DNA of 64,000 bases from Pontibacter qinzhouensis (GCF_008017455.1 NZ_VRTY01000018.1:1-64000), one strand, 5' to 3'; shown: positions 20,347-29,105, counted from the first letter of the stretch. Notes: generated by a model not told the origin, from the sequence alone. Program-made: numbers and translations.

Positions 20347-21615
20347 ATGAACGATGATCTGGTGAAGCTGAAAGAAGGGGAAGAGCCGCTTTTCTACCGG
20401 AAAGTGAGCCGTCGCACCATGCTTGGAGGGGCGGCTACGGCTGCCCTGGTGCTGGTGCAATCTGCCGCAGGCAAGGTGGTGCAGGCAGGTTTGCCGGAGG
20501 CTGCTTTCACGGCGGCAGACCCTACTAAAATACAGGGGCTGCCGCCTGGTGAGGCAGGACAGAAATCGCCTTTTGAGCAATTGGTACGCCTGCCCTCCGA
20601 CACGTCTTCCCGCACACCGCTGCAGGACCTGCACGGGATGATAACACCGTCCGACCTGCACTTTGAGCGCCATCATGCCGGAATCCCAGCAATAGATCCT
20701 GCCAAATACGAACTGGTGATTCATGGGATGGTGGAAAAGCCCATGGTCTTTAAACTGGCCGACCTGAAGCGTTTTCCAGCGGTTTCCAGAATTTGTTTCC
20801 TGGAGTGCTCCGGCAACTTCCGCACCGGCCGTGAAAACATGACACCCCAGGAAATCTGCGGCCTGACAAGCCAGAGCGAATGGACCGGCGTGAAGCTGTC
20901 GACGCTATTCCGGGAGGTGGGGGTGAAGCCGAAGGCTACCTGGTTCCTGGCAGAAGGTTCCGATGCCGCCGTAATGACCCGCAGTATTCCCGTGCGCAAA
21001 GGCTGGGACGATGCTTTAATTGTATACGGCCAGAACGGCGAAGCCATTCGCCCGGCGCAAGGCTACCCGGCCCGCCTGCTGCTCCCTGGCTGGGAAGGCA
21101 ACACCAGCGTGAAATGGCTGCGACGCATAGAACTGTCGGATCAGCCCTTTATGACACGCGAAGAAACCTCGAAGTACTCTGAGCCTGTGCGGGATGGTAA
21201 AATCAGGCAGTTCAGCTTTGAAATGGATGCCCGTTCTATTATCACGTTCCCTGCCTATCCCACGCAGCTCGATAAAGGATGGGTCGAGATAAGGGGAATT
21301 GCCTGGAGCGGGCGTGGCAAAATAAGACAGGTGGAGGTAAGTACCGATGCAGGTAAAAGCTGGCAGTGTGCTCGCCTGCAGGAGCCCGTGCTCGACAAGG
21401 CGCATACCGTGTTCCGGCATTTGTGGGAGTGGCGGGGCGGCGCAACCGAAATTATGAGCCGGGCTACCGACGAAACAGGTTACGTACAGCCAACGCTGGC
21501 GCAACTGCTGGCTGCCAGAGGAGAGGACATGGGTGGTTACCATCTCAACCCCATTACAACTTTTGTGCTAAAGCGAGACGGACAAGTGCTGTTTAAGCCG
21601 GAAACCTGGAGATAA
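20347..21615 (+). CDS. SoxC-like sulfane/sulfite dehydrogenase, molybdopterin subunit
   Basis: 422 aa molybdopterin oxidoreductase of the sulfite oxidase family. A twin-arginine export signal is present (SRRTMLGGAATAALVLV, about 21-37). The Mo-binding domain has the cysteine ligand in FLECSGNFRTG (Cys154). The region PSDLHFERHHAGIP is typical of SoxC. The C-terminal dimerisation domain reads GWVEIRGIAWSGRGKIRQVE followed by STDAGKSW. SoxC with SoxD oxidises sulfane sulfur on SoxYZ, but no soxYZ, soxAX or soxB is visible here. It may therefore act on free sulfite, thiosulfate or an organosulfur intermediate. SorA-type sulfite dehydrogenase is the alternative. Confidence 0.88.
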   Translation: MNDDLVKLKEGEEPLFYRKVSRRTMLGGAATAALVLVQSAAGKVVQAGLPEAAFTAADPTKIQGLPPGEAGQKSPFEQLVRLPSDTSSRTPLQDLHGMITPSDLHFERHHAGIPAIDPAKYELVIHGMVEKPMVFKLADLKRFPAVSRICFLECSGNFRTGRENMTPQEICGLTSQSEWTGVKLSTLFREVGVKPKATWFLAEGSDAAVMTRSIPVRKGWDDALIVYGQNGEAIRPAQGYPARLLLPGWEGNTSVKWLRRIELSDQPFMTREETSKYSEPVRDGKIRQFSFEMDARSIITFPAYPTQLDKGWVEIRGIAWSGRGKIRQVEVSTDAGKSWQCARLQEPVLDKAHTVFRHLWEWRGGATEIMSRATDETGYVQPTLAQLLAARGEDMGGYHLNPITTFVLKRDGQVLFKPETWR

Positions 21616-21692
21616 ATTTAGATTATATTACATAAAGTAAGAGGTCACAAGTAGTAAGATACCAGGCTTAAACGTGTGATACAGCTGGGTAA

Positions 21693-21821
21693 TAAGTATC
21701 AGGACAAAATTACATTAAACTTTAATACATAGGAATTAATGGTTTAATCTATTGAATACAAATGATTTATGGATAAAAAAGACGTGTATCTTATGTCGTG
21801 ATACTTGTGTCCTTTTACTTA
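21693..21821 (+). repeat. Foldback repeat family A, copy 1
   Basis: 129 bp beginning TAAGTATCAGGACAAAA and ending TTGTGTCCTTTTACTTA. The two ends are imperfect inverted repeats (about 14 of 17). A second copy of exactly the same length lies at 32983-33111 and matches at roughly nine positions in ten. It reaches to 21 bp before the chosen start of the next gene and contains that gene's only in-frame ATG upstream. Confidence 0.75.
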
Positions 21822-21841
21822 TTAATTTAAAAGAGAATATT

Positions 21842-23296
21842 TTGCAAAAATACGAATACGATGCTGTGGTAGTGGGCTCCGGACCAAACGGATTAGCGGC
21901 TGCCATAACCTTGCAACATGCCGGACTGTCGGTGTTGCTGCTGGAAGGTAAAAGTACCATAGGAGGTGGCTTACGAACAGCAGAGCTTAATCTGCAGGGC
22001 TTTAAATACGATGTGTGTTCCGCTATTCATCCGCTGGCAGCGGGTTCGCCCTTTTTCCAGAGCCTGCCATTGCAAGAGCATGGTTTGCGCTACATTTATC
22101 CGCCTCTTGCCGCGGCACATCCTTTCGATGGAGGCAAAGTGGCTACATTAGGAAAATCGGTGGAGGAAACGGCGCAGCAGTTCGGGCAGGACGAAAAAGC
22201 CTACCGGGACCTGGTGCAGCCACTGGTGCGGGACTGGCCTGCTATTGCCCCCGATGTGCTGGGGCCGTTGCCTTTCCCGAAGCACCCTTTTGCCATGGCC
22301 CGCTTCGGACTGAAAGCGTTGCCTTCTGCCCTGCACATTTCAAAGCGATTTGTAACAGCAGAGGCCAGAGGACTGTGGGCAGGCATGGCAGCACATTCCA
22401 TTCAGCCGCTTTCTCACCTCACTACCTCTGCTATTGGGCTGGTGCTGATGGCGGCCGGGCACCTGCGGGGCTGGCCGGTGCCGAAAGGAGGTTCGCAAAG
22501 CATAGCCAATGCACTGGCATCTTACTTTACATCGCTGGGGGGCAAAATAGAGACAAACCAATACATACAGTCACTAAGCCAGTTGCCGGCGGCAAAGGCT
22601 GTGCTCTTCGATGTAACACCCAGGCAACTCCTGAAAATTGCCGGTAACCGGCTACCTGGCAACTATAAAAATCAACTGGAAAGGTACCGGCACGGGATGG
22701 GCGTATACAAAGTAGATTGGGCGTTGAGCGAACCTATTCCTTTTTCTACGGCTGCCTGCCGCCAGGCTGGCACGATACATTTAGGGAACACACTTGAAGA
22801 AATAGCCGCTTCGGAGCAGGCTACGGCACAGGGGAAACACCCGGAGAAGCCATTTGTTTTGCTAGCCCAGCAGAGCTTGTTCGATGCTTGCCGGGCACCG
22901 GTTGGCAAACATACTGCCTGGGCTTACTGCCACGTACCCAACGGATCTACAAAAGACATGACAAAGGCTATTGAGCAGCAGGTAGAGCGTTTTGCGCCTG
23001 GCTTCCGCGACATTATTATGGCCAAAAGCGTGAAGAACACGATTGAATTGGAAGCCTATAACCCCAATTACATCGGTGGTGACATTAACGGGGGCATCAT
23101 TGACCTGGCGCAGCTCTATACCCGGCCTACCTTAAGCTTGTCGCCTTACCGCACGCCTGTTAAAGGCTTGTATTTCTGCTCCTCCTCCACACCGCCTGGT
23201 GGTGGCGTGCACGGCATGTGTGGCTATCATGCAGCTAAAACTGCATTAAAAGACATTTTTAAATTAAAACCGACCATTCCATTAGCTGCTGGCTGA
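21842..23296 (+). CDS. Phytoene-dehydrogenase-like FAD oxidoreductase
   Basis: FAD/NAD(P)-dependent oxidoreductase of the CrtI-like group (COG1233-type), 484 aa from a proposed TTG start at 21842. The first upstream ATG (21752) lies inside repeat A and would add 30 unrelated residues, whereas TTG gives MQKYEYDAVVVGSGPNGLAA, the usual N-terminus. Rossmann motif VVVGSGPNGLAAAITLQ, then LLLEGKSTIGGGLRT. The C-terminal FAD contact reads GLYFCSSSTPPGGGVHGMCG. The substrate is unknown; carotenoid genes are absent nearby, so a retinol-saturase-like or unrelated redox role is possible. Confidence 0.85.
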   Translation: MQKYEYDAVVVGSGPNGLAAAITLQHAGLSVLLLEGKSTIGGGLRTAELNLQGFKYDVCSAIHPLAAGSPFFQSLPLQEHGLRYIYPPLAAAHPFDGGKVATLGKSVEETAQQFGQDEKAYRDLVQPLVRDWPAIAPDVLGPLPFPKHPFAMARFGLKALPSALHISKRFVTAEARGLWAGMAAHSIQPLSHLTTSAIGLVLMAAGHLRGWPVPKGGSQSIANALASYFTSLGGKIETNQYIQSLSQLPAAKAVLFDVTPRQLLKIAGNRLPGNYKNQLERYRHGMGVYKVDWALSEPIPFSTAACRQAGTIHLGNTLEEIAASEQATAQGKHPEKPFVLLAQQSLFDACRAPVGKHTAWAYCHVPNGSTKDMTKAIEQQVERFAPGFRDIIMAKSVKNTIELEAYNPNYIGGDINGGIIDLAQLYTRPTLSLSPYRTPVKGLYFCSSSTPPGGGVHGMCGYHAAKTALKDIFKLKPTIPLAAG

Positions 23297-23340
23297 TTTT
23301 TCATGAAAAACCAGTCTCTAACTTTCTAACATAAAGTATC

Positions 23341-24639
23341 ATGTCAACAATACAAACACAAGTACCCATTATCAAAAAAAAGTTTGTCCTGCACGAAGAC
23401 TGGGCCGTGGTGGTGCTCGGCTTCCTGATTATTCTGCTGGCGATTGGCGGGCTGCTGCTGCCTGAGCCGGATTGTAACTGGCAGAACCACAGTGCATTGG
23501 TGGAAACCGTTCTTGTTCCGGCCAATTTGCTGGCTGTTTTTTACCACTTCCTGTATGCATTCGGTATAGCGGTGCTGGGTGCGGTGTTAACAAATAAATC
23601 GTTTCGGAGTATTCTGGTTGTTTTCCCTGTTATTTATATGCTCACGGTGGTGGCATTGGTGCTGGCCGGAAATGCGCAGGTAAAGAACCTGAACCTGGAG
23701 GCCGTTATTTTTGCGCTCTCCATTGGGTTACTGGTTAGCAATTTGTTCCAGTTGCCCGACTGGTTCCGTTCGGCGCTCTCAACCGAGCTTTTCGTAAAGA
23801 TCGGCCTGGTGCTGCTGGGAACCAGCGTCATTTTCTCCGATATTCTGAAAGCCGGTTCTCTGGGGCTGATTCAGGCATTGGTGGTGGTGCTCTCGGTATG
23901 GTACTTTGCCGCCTGGCTCTGCCGCAAACTGAAAGTAGATGATGAACTCACGATGATGATTTCCAGTTCCGTCTCCATCTGTGGTGTTTCGGCCGCGATT
24001 GCTACCTGCGGCGCTATAAACGGCGATCCGAAGAAGCTTTCATATGTCATTTCCATGGTGCTGATTACGGCCATCCCGATGATGATTTTTATGCCCTATA
24101 TTGCCCATTACTTTAACTTTCCGCAGGAGGTGACCGGGGCCTGGCTCGGAGGCAGCATCGATACAACCGGGGCCGTGGTGGCATCTGGTTCCCTGGTAGG
24201 AGAGGCGGCGCTTAAAATAAGTACAATCGTGAAATTTTCGCAGAATGTACTATTAGGCATTGCGGCTTTCGCCATCAGCATCTACTGGACCTACACCAAA
24301 AAAACCGGCCCGGACGGTGAAGTAACAAAACCTACGCTTGGCCTTATCTGGGAGCGTTTCCCTAAGTTCGTGATCGGTTTTGTGGTGGCGTCGCTGCTGT
24401 TTTCGTTTGTGGTGCCAGGAGAGGTGAACGAAGCCATAAAAGGGACCCTGAAGAGCTTGCAGGGGCTGTGGTTTGTGCTGGCTTTTACCAGCATCGGGCT
24501 GGAGACCAACTTTAAAGACCTCATCCAGAAGAACAGCAGAACACCGTTTTACGCTTTCCTGCTGGCGCAGCTGTTCAATATCTTCATTACGTTGATTATC
24601 GCTTTTTTCCTTTTCGGTAATATGGAGGCAGGAGCTTAG
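23341..24639 (+). CDS. YeiH-family putative sulfate exporter
   Basis: 432 aa integral membrane protein of the UPF0324/YeiH family, annotated by convention as putative sulfate exporters. About ten hydrophobic helices. Family motifs: SVSICGVSAAIATCGAI in the middle and WLGGSIDTTGAVVASGSLVG, then KFSQNVLLG. The start at 23341 follows the FAD oxidoreductase by 44 bp, so probably one transcript. Export of sulfate made by the SoxC-type enzyme would be a consistent role, but that is inferred from position. The family assignment is firm while the transport substrate is not. Confidence 0.9.
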   Translation: MSTIQTQVPIIKKKFVLHEDWAVVVLGFLIILLAIGGLLLPEPDCNWQNHSALVETVLVPANLLAVFYHFLYAFGIAVLGAVLTNKSFRSILVVFPVIYMLTVVALVLAGNAQVKNLNLEAVIFALSIGLLVSNLFQLPDWFRSALSTELFVKIGLVLLGTSVIFSDILKAGSLGLIQALVVVLSVWYFAAWLCRKLKVDDELTMMISSSVSICGVSAAIATCGAINGDPKKLSYVISMVLITAIPMMIFMPYIAHYFNFPQEVTGAWLGGSIDTTGAVVASGSLVGEAALKISTIVKFSQNVLLGIAAFAISIYWTYTKKTGPDGEVTKPTLGLIWERFPKFVIGFVVASLLFSFVVPGEVNEAIKGTLKSLQGLWFVLAFTSIGLETNFKDLIQKNSRTPFYAFLLAQLFNIFITLIIAFFLFGNMEAGA

Positions 24640-24678
24640 GAGCCTCGCTAAATTGAAAATTAGAAATTCAAAATTAAA

Positions 24679-24720
24679 CATGCTTCTAAAAGGTGCTTTC
24701 ATGGCCCTTTTAGAAGCATG
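24679..24720 (+). terminator. Strong hairpin after the YeiH-like gene
   Basis: A perfect 15-bp stem CATGCTTCTAAAAGG (24679-24693) / CCTTTTAGAAGCATG (24706-24720) with a 12-nt loop. It lacks a clean U-tract (TTCACCAGTTTT follows), so it may terminate weakly or stabilise the 3' end. Confidence 0.6.
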
Positions 24721-25274
24721 TTCACCAGTTTTCAAGTGAAATTTGCTGATTTGTTATGACAACTTTACTCAGGAATCGGGTTGCGACAAAGTGCACAGTT
24801 TTCATCTGAAACAGCTTTAGAGCGACTCCGCTTACCTGGGTTAAGCAACGGCATCAGTGGCAAAAATGCCTTCGGAAGGCCTTTTTCATTAGAATAATTT
24901 AGTTGTTGGTTGTTAGTTGCTGATTGTTGATTTGGAGACGGGGAAATTCTGATTGATTGGGTGAATGAAAAATTCACTCATAACTCTTTAAATTCTGATT
25001 TATACAAACATGACCCCGTAGCCTCAGCCCTTGCGGCTGATCATGACCCCAAGCTGGAGCAACAGCAGAGTCGCATCTGAAAGATCCATTTCATTAGAAT
25101 AATTCAAGTTGCGATTTACTCATGTTGCAAATCCGGAAAGGTAATCCTCGCCTCTTTGTTCTTGTAAAAGTAGCTCCTCAATAAATTTAAGAATCAGCTT
25201 TTCTCAATAATCAAGTAGAAATCAAACTGCGTAAAATAAATCGCAACTGGCACAGTTTAAATTGCACTCCCTCT
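24721..25274. other. Repeat-rich gap before the AT-rich island
   Basis: R1 copies at 24867-24900 and 25080-25105 (half copy), an AACAATCAACAACTAA-type low-complexity run (reverse, 24898-24935), and a block CCTCAGCCCTTGCGGCTGAT (25021-25040) that recurs inverted at 43627-43646 (R5). No gene. Confidence 0.55.
24867..24900 (-). repeat. Hairpin repeat R1
   Basis: One of the best copies: GCCTTCGGAAGGC followed by CTTTTTCATTAGAATAATTT. The hairpin GCCTTCGGAAGGC is a perfect palindrome. Confidence 0.8.
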
Positions 25275-26012
25275 TTAAGTGTGGTTAGCGACAGGCTTTT
25301 TTATTTTTTCTTTTATTTCTTCTATAGTTAATGGTGGATTTTGTCTATGTAACATTGAATGACAATTGGAACAAACTGGTCTTAAATCTTTGATTGGGTT
25401 AATTTGATAAGTCTTTCCAATGTCTGAAACAGGAATAAGATGATGAACATGAATAAAACCCTTCCCTATTTCTCCATATTTTTCTTCAAAATCAAATTCA
25501 CATATGCAACATATTGTTTGCCAATATTCTATACATTTTTGCCTTGCTCTAGCATTTCGTTCATATGTATTGACAATGATTGTCCGTTTCAATCCTTCTT
25601 TTAAAGTTGCCTGTTCATCAACTGGAATTTCCTCCGGATAATATTCTTCTCCAGTTAATCCTGTTTCCTCAAGTGCTTCTTTTAACTCTGGACGCAATTG
25701 CCAAATAAAAAAGGGTTTTTCACTCCAACCGTTAAAGAACAAGTCCCATATTCTAACTGAGCCATCTTCTCGTTTATGAAATGCTACTTCATATTTTTTA
25801 GCTATCCTTTTTCCTAAACGTATAATTTCTAAGTTTAAAGCGCTTGATGTATTTTTGCCTGTATAGCCTAATATAAGCCCGATTTGACTTGCTGGTGCCT
25901 TGTGTCCTTCAAAGGAATAGAGTCCCTGAAAAATTGCTATGTCAAGATCAATCATTAGTGCCTTATCAAGAAGTATTTCAATCCACTGTAATTTTGTCAA
26001 TTTTGTTACCAT
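25275..26012 (-). CDS. HNH endonuclease-domain protein (McrA-like)
   Basis: 245 aa. The C-terminal HNH nuclease domain (about 150-240) has two zinc-type cysteine pairs: CCICEFDF and VCSNCHSMLH. Between them are the catalytic HVHHLIPVS and the NPIKDLRPVCSNC segment, as in McrA-like HNH enzymes. The N-terminal 130 residues (about LGYTGKNTSSALNLEIIRLG) are not recognised and may bind DNA or a partner. The gene is much more AT-rich than its neighbours and is followed upstream by VapBC-like genes, suggesting recent acquisition. Possible roles are restriction/defence or a homing-like nuclease; no methylase is next to it. Confidence 0.85.
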   Translation of the reverse strand: MVTKLTKLQWIEILLDKALMIDLDIAIFQGLYSFEGHKAPASQIGLILGYTGKNTSSALNLEIIRLGKRIAKKYEVAFHKREDGSVRIWDLFFNGWSEKPFFIWQLRPELKEALEETGLTGEEYYPEEIPVDEQATLKEGLKRTIIVNTYERNARARQKCIEYWQTICCICEFDFEEKYGEIGKGFIHVHHLIPVSDIGKTYQINPIKDLRPVCSNCHSMLHRQNPPLTIEEIKEKIKKPVANHT

Positions 26013-26105
26013 CGATTATTCAGTTTACCGCTAACGGATTTGGCACTTAATGTGAACAAAGCATAGCCGAAGTATATATTATGTGCTGGATCAGGCAAAG
26101 GAATT

Positions 26106-26492
26106 TTACCAAAGTACTTCGATAGGATATTTTGCTATATTGCAATCCTTTGAGATGATTGCCAGATGGTCAACGATACATTGTGCAATTAATATTCTAT
26201 CAAACGGGTCACCGTGTATAAAATCTAATTTAGCAACTTTTAAGGCATGCTCAAAAGTAATTGGAAGTATCTCAAATCCGTTTTCAGCAATCATATTTGC
26301 TAAATCAGAGAATGCCGCAAGCTCAAGCTTTCTTAAGCTAATTTTTATCGCCATTTCCCACAGACTGGCAACGCTTATATACTTGTCGTTCGATTCCTCT
26401 TCAATTGCGGTTCTTGCAGTTTTAGAGAGTTGCTTGTCCCCGTTCAAGAACCAAATTAAGGCATGAGTATCTAGTAAAAAACTTGTGGGCAT
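26106..26492 (-). CDS. PIN-domain toxin, VapC family
   Basis: 128 aa PIN-domain ribonuclease, presumed toxin of a type II toxin-antitoxin pair. Acidic metal ligands are visible as Asp8 (LLDTHALIW), Glu46 (SLWEMAIK), and Asp95 and Asp98 (HGDPFDRILIAQ), arranged as in VapC. The length is normal. It lies 59 bp downstream of the DUF2281 gene on the same strand, the usual antitoxin-first order. It is AT-rich relative to the surrounding genes. The start Met at 26492 is the only sensible one. Confidence 0.9.
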   Translation of the reverse strand: MPTSFLLDTHALIWFLNGDKQLSKTARTAIEEESNDKYISVASLWEMAIKISLRKLELAAFSDLANMIAENGFEILPITFEHALKVAKLDFIHGDPFDRILIAQCIVDHLAIISKDCNIAKYPIEVLW

Positions 26493-26551
26493 AATTTATT
26501 AGGACAATTACAACTTAATGGGTTTGGGACGCAGTAATTTAGTATAAGCGA

Positions 26552-26758
26552 CTACTCCGTATATTCCTTGAAATCATTAAGTGGTTCATCGAAGTCAGGA
26601 GACATCTTGAATTGTCCTTTTGCATAGCCGAATTTGGGCTTCTTAGCTTTAACAGCTTTCTTTTTCTTGCTTAAAAGGAAATCAACAAAATCATTTACTT
26701 CTGCTTTAAGTGCAGGTGGAAGTTTACTTAATTTTGTATAGAGTTGTATTTCTGTCAT
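26552..26758 (-). CDS. DUF2281-type antitoxin (VapB-like)
   Basis: 68 aa. The N-terminal helix reads IQLYTKLSKLPPALKAEVND, then FVDFLLSKKKKAV, and an acidic tail follows (FKMSPDFDEPLNDFKEYTE). This is the DUF2281 layout, whose members are antitoxin partners of PIN toxins. The basic middle could contact DNA and the tail could wrap the toxin. Immediately upstream of the PIN gene. Confidence 0.82.
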   Translation of the reverse strand: MTEIQLYTKLSKLPPALKAEVNDFVDFLLSKKKKAVKAKKPKFGYAKGQFKMSPDFDEPLNDFKEYTE

Positions 26759-27305
26759 GGCATATTAAATAGAGTTATACTTTAAATTTACGAATTTATT
26801 ACTTTTCAGATATGATTATTTGTTTTTGCCTAACATAGTCATTGGATTAGCAAAGCCTTTAGTTTCGATCTACTTATCCTGTCAAGAAATATTAAACAAC
26901 TGGTATCACAAATAATTAACTGATGTTATCCAAAGGTCAATTCAGATTAAAAAAATAAAAATTTAGAATAAGATTTTGAGGAATAATTATTTTATGTATA
27001 TTTGTCTACTATTCCTATAGACATAAAATATTTTATCAGATAATTGTTTTATAGGCGATATGGAAAATAAAACTTTACACCAATTTAATTTGGCTCCTGC
27101 AGCTCTTCATCTTAGGATGTTTATTTATGTAGTGGATTCGATATGTTGTTGATTTTCAATGAATTTTGTCCTGAATACATAAGCTGTTAATCAGGATAAA
27201 AACAGCCTAAAAAGCTATAGAATGCGCCCTGGCGCTACTTTAAGCAGATAAAGCAAGTGGCTCTATCTGGAAATCAAAATCAACAAAAACCAAACATCAG
27301 AAACC
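26759..27305. other. Gap between the TA island and the PLP-fold gene
   Basis: AT-rich 547 bp, divergent. The rightward promoter with the shared motif is at 26976-27022. The 284-nt leader that follows has no clear ORF or riboswitch; GCGCCCTGGCGC near 27225 is a small GC palindrome. The antitoxin promoter must lie near 26800 but was not identified. Confidence 0.5.
26976..27022 (+). promoter_or_regulatory. Promoter with shared operator-like motif, PLP-fold gene 1
   Basis: TTG (26976-26978), an 18-nt spacer, TATATTTG (26997-27004), then GTCTACTATTCCTATAGAC (27004-27022). The last 19 bases differ at a single position from the susC1 copy and have the same offset from the -7 box, although the downstream genes are unrelated. 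The downstream sequence ATAAAATA also matches. Confidence 0.75.
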
Positions 27306-28463
27306 ATGCATACCTTCAATATACAATTCGATTCTAAAAGTTATTTTTACCAAAAAGCACTTGCTAACCAGGTTACCACCCAGGGCACCCTAGCTGTGGC
27401 TCAAAATTTCGACCTGCAGGAGCTGAACAGGCAGTTTTACTGGAATGCGAAAGGAAGTCCTATTTTCTTCGCAGACCGGTTGGCGCAGGCACGTTATAAA
27501 CTGTTTCAGACACTAGTGAAGAAGGGGCAAAATATACTGAGTCTGAACGCCGATAGTGAGAAGTGGACAGAATTTTCGCGTTATACTAAACGCGGATTTG
27601 AAATACGGCAATTCAAGCCTGGTTATGCCACCAGCTACACCGAACTGGTAGATGAGCAAACCAGCCTTATCTACCTCGCCACTATCGGCGATGACCTGTC
27701 GGTGCCAGACTTCCAGAAAGTAATTCGATTTGCCCACGACCGTGGCATAGTGGTGGTGGTAGATAATACGGCAGGCGCAGAAGGAATTCTGTTCGACCCG
27801 ATAACCTGGGGAGCCGACTTTGTGCTCTCGAACCTGTTGCACTGGCACCCGGATATTAAGCTGCAAGGGCATGTGGTGGTTCGGTCTTCCAGTCTTGTTG
27901 TAGGCCAGCCCTGGGCAAAGCGCTCTCCTTATTCAGCAGAAAATAAAGAAGAAGGAAAAATTATTCCGTTGCCTACCAGCAGCTTCTGGCGCGAAAACCC
28001 GAACGAGGTGGACCGGATAAAAGGTAAACTTTCTGCTACGCTGCAGCTGGCGAAATGGCTTGTCGCTTCGCCTCACACAGCAGCGGTGGTATACCCAGGC
28101 CTGGCTGCGCACCCCGACCACTTTAACGCGCTCAAGTTCTTCCGCAATGGCTACGGCAACCAGCTGTTTTGGGAAGTGAAAGGAGATAAACCTGCCTTCA
28201 GTCTACTACAAAAGCAGTTCCTGGGAGAACCGGTGCCGGGCGTTAAAATAACTCCGGTTAGCGGTAAAACTGTCTTTAAGATTGAAGTCAGAGAAAGTAA
28301 TCTCAAAACCATTACTGATGCCCTGCAGCGGGCTTTCACTAACCTGGATAGCATTTCAGCACAACAGCGCCAGCCTGAAGATGGACAGCAAGCAACCGAC
28401 GTTCAGTTACATAGCCCGGAGAGCCAGGAAGCCATGGCAAGTGTAGAGGCACCCGGTATTTGA
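27306..28463 (+). CDS. O-acetylhomoserine sulfhydrylase-like protein without the PLP lysine, copy 1
   Basis: 385 aa relative of the Cys/Met-metabolism PLP enzymes. Family features are the VVVVDNTAGAEG segment (Asp153, the PLP-ring aspartate), GADFVLSNLLHW (170-180) and VYPGLAAHPDHFNALKFF. In active members the second reads GAD...SATK(F/W), with the lysine holding PLP. Here position-by-position alignment puts His179 in its place and Asn176 for the serine. The N-terminal third is short and unlike the family. It may be catalytically dead, use Lys185, or bind another ligand. A close paralogue lies at 50560-51711. A degenerate peroxiredoxin follows it. Confidence 0.8.
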   Translation: MHTFNIQFDSKSYFYQKALANQVTTQGTLAVAQNFDLQELNRQFYWNAKGSPIFFADRLAQARYKLFQTLVKKGQNILSLNADSEKWTEFSRYTKRGFEIRQFKPGYATSYTELVDEQTSLIYLATIGDDLSVPDFQKVIRFAHDRGIVVVVDNTAGAEGILFDPITWGADFVLSNLLHWHPDIKLQGHVVVRSSSLVVGQPWAKRSPYSAENKEEGKIIPLPTSSFWRENPNEVDRIKGKLSATLQLAKWLVASPHTAAVVYPGLAAHPDHFNALKFFRNGYGNQLFWEVKGDKPAFSLLQKQFLGEPVPGVKITPVSGKTVFKIEVRESNLKTITDALQRAFTNLDSISAQQRQPEDGQQATDVQLHSPESQEAMASVEAPGI

Positions 28464-28646
28464 TGTTTTGCTACCAGTTAACAGATTCAGTTTCAGAGGT
28501 TGTTTAAATTTTGTTATGTAAGCGGAAGTCAGTCATAAAGGGTGTTGTTGAAGTGGAACTGAAAGGATTCAGGAGCAAGACCTTTAGGGGTAATTTGCAA
28601 TGCAAAAGATGAACTAATAACATGCTCTTATCGAAAACACAAAACT

Positions 28647-29105
28647 ATGGCCTTACAATTTGGAGATATTGCCCCTGATTTTACGGCAGAAACTTCGTTG
28701 GGCACCATCAACTTCTATGAGTGGCTCGGAGAGTCCTGGGGCGTACTGTTCTCTCATGTTACTAGTTTCGCGCCTGTTTACACCAATGCGCCCGGCAAGA
28801 CAGTAAACCTGAAGGACGAGTTTGAGAAGCGCAACATAAAGATGGTGGCGCTTAGCACTGATCCGCTTGACTCGCACCAATACTGGATTCAAGGCAAGTA
28901 CATGACACAGGAAATGGAAATAACTTATCCGGTTATCGCTGACCCCGACCAGAAAGTGGCACAGCTTTATGGCATAGCTCCTCACAACTCTCCTGGCAAG
29001 CTGCCAGTCAGGTTGTTGTATATAATCGGACCTGATAAAAAAGTAAGACACACGATTACCTCGCCAGCCTCAGTTGGCGGTTGTTTTAACGAGTTGCTCC
29101 AGTAA
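28647..29105 (+). CDS. Degenerate Prx6-like peroxiredoxin lacking the active-site cysteine
   Basis: 152 aa. The first 45 residues align without gaps to the intact peroxiredoxin at 49874-50509, but the catalytic PxxxTxxC there (PADFTPVC, Pro38, Thr42, Cys45) reads VTSFAPVY here, so Pro38, Thr42 and Cys45 have all been replaced. The C-terminal dimerisation region (about 60 residues) is missing: the frame stops right after FNELL. The rest, including VRLLYIIGPDKK, is well kept and the frame is open, so it may have a non-catalytic role or be early decay. 183 bp after the PLP-fold gene. Confidence 0.8.
   Translation: MALQFGDIAPDFTAETSLGTINFYEWLGESWGVLFSHVTSFAPVYTNAPGKTVNLKDEFEKRNIKMVALSTDPLDSHQYWIQGKYMTQEMEITYPVIADPDQKVAQLYGIAPHNSPGKLPVRLLYIIGPDKKVRHTITSPASVGGCFNELLQ

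Noticed and set aside
21752-21841. ATG start of the CrtI-like oxidoreductase at 21752
   Set aside because: The added 30 residues are encoded by foldback repeat A and bear no relation to the family; TTG at 21842 gives the canonical N-terminus.
25281-26060. Integron cassette (attC) around the HNH gene
   Set aside because: GTTAGCG and CGCTAAC face each other, but no second pair of core sites or integrase was seen; kept only as a weak hint in the island finding.
27023-27305. SAM-type or other riboswitch in the PLP-fold 1 leader
   Set aside because: The GCGCCCTGGCGC area was compared with remembered SAM-II and SAM-I patterns; the required conserved strings are absent.
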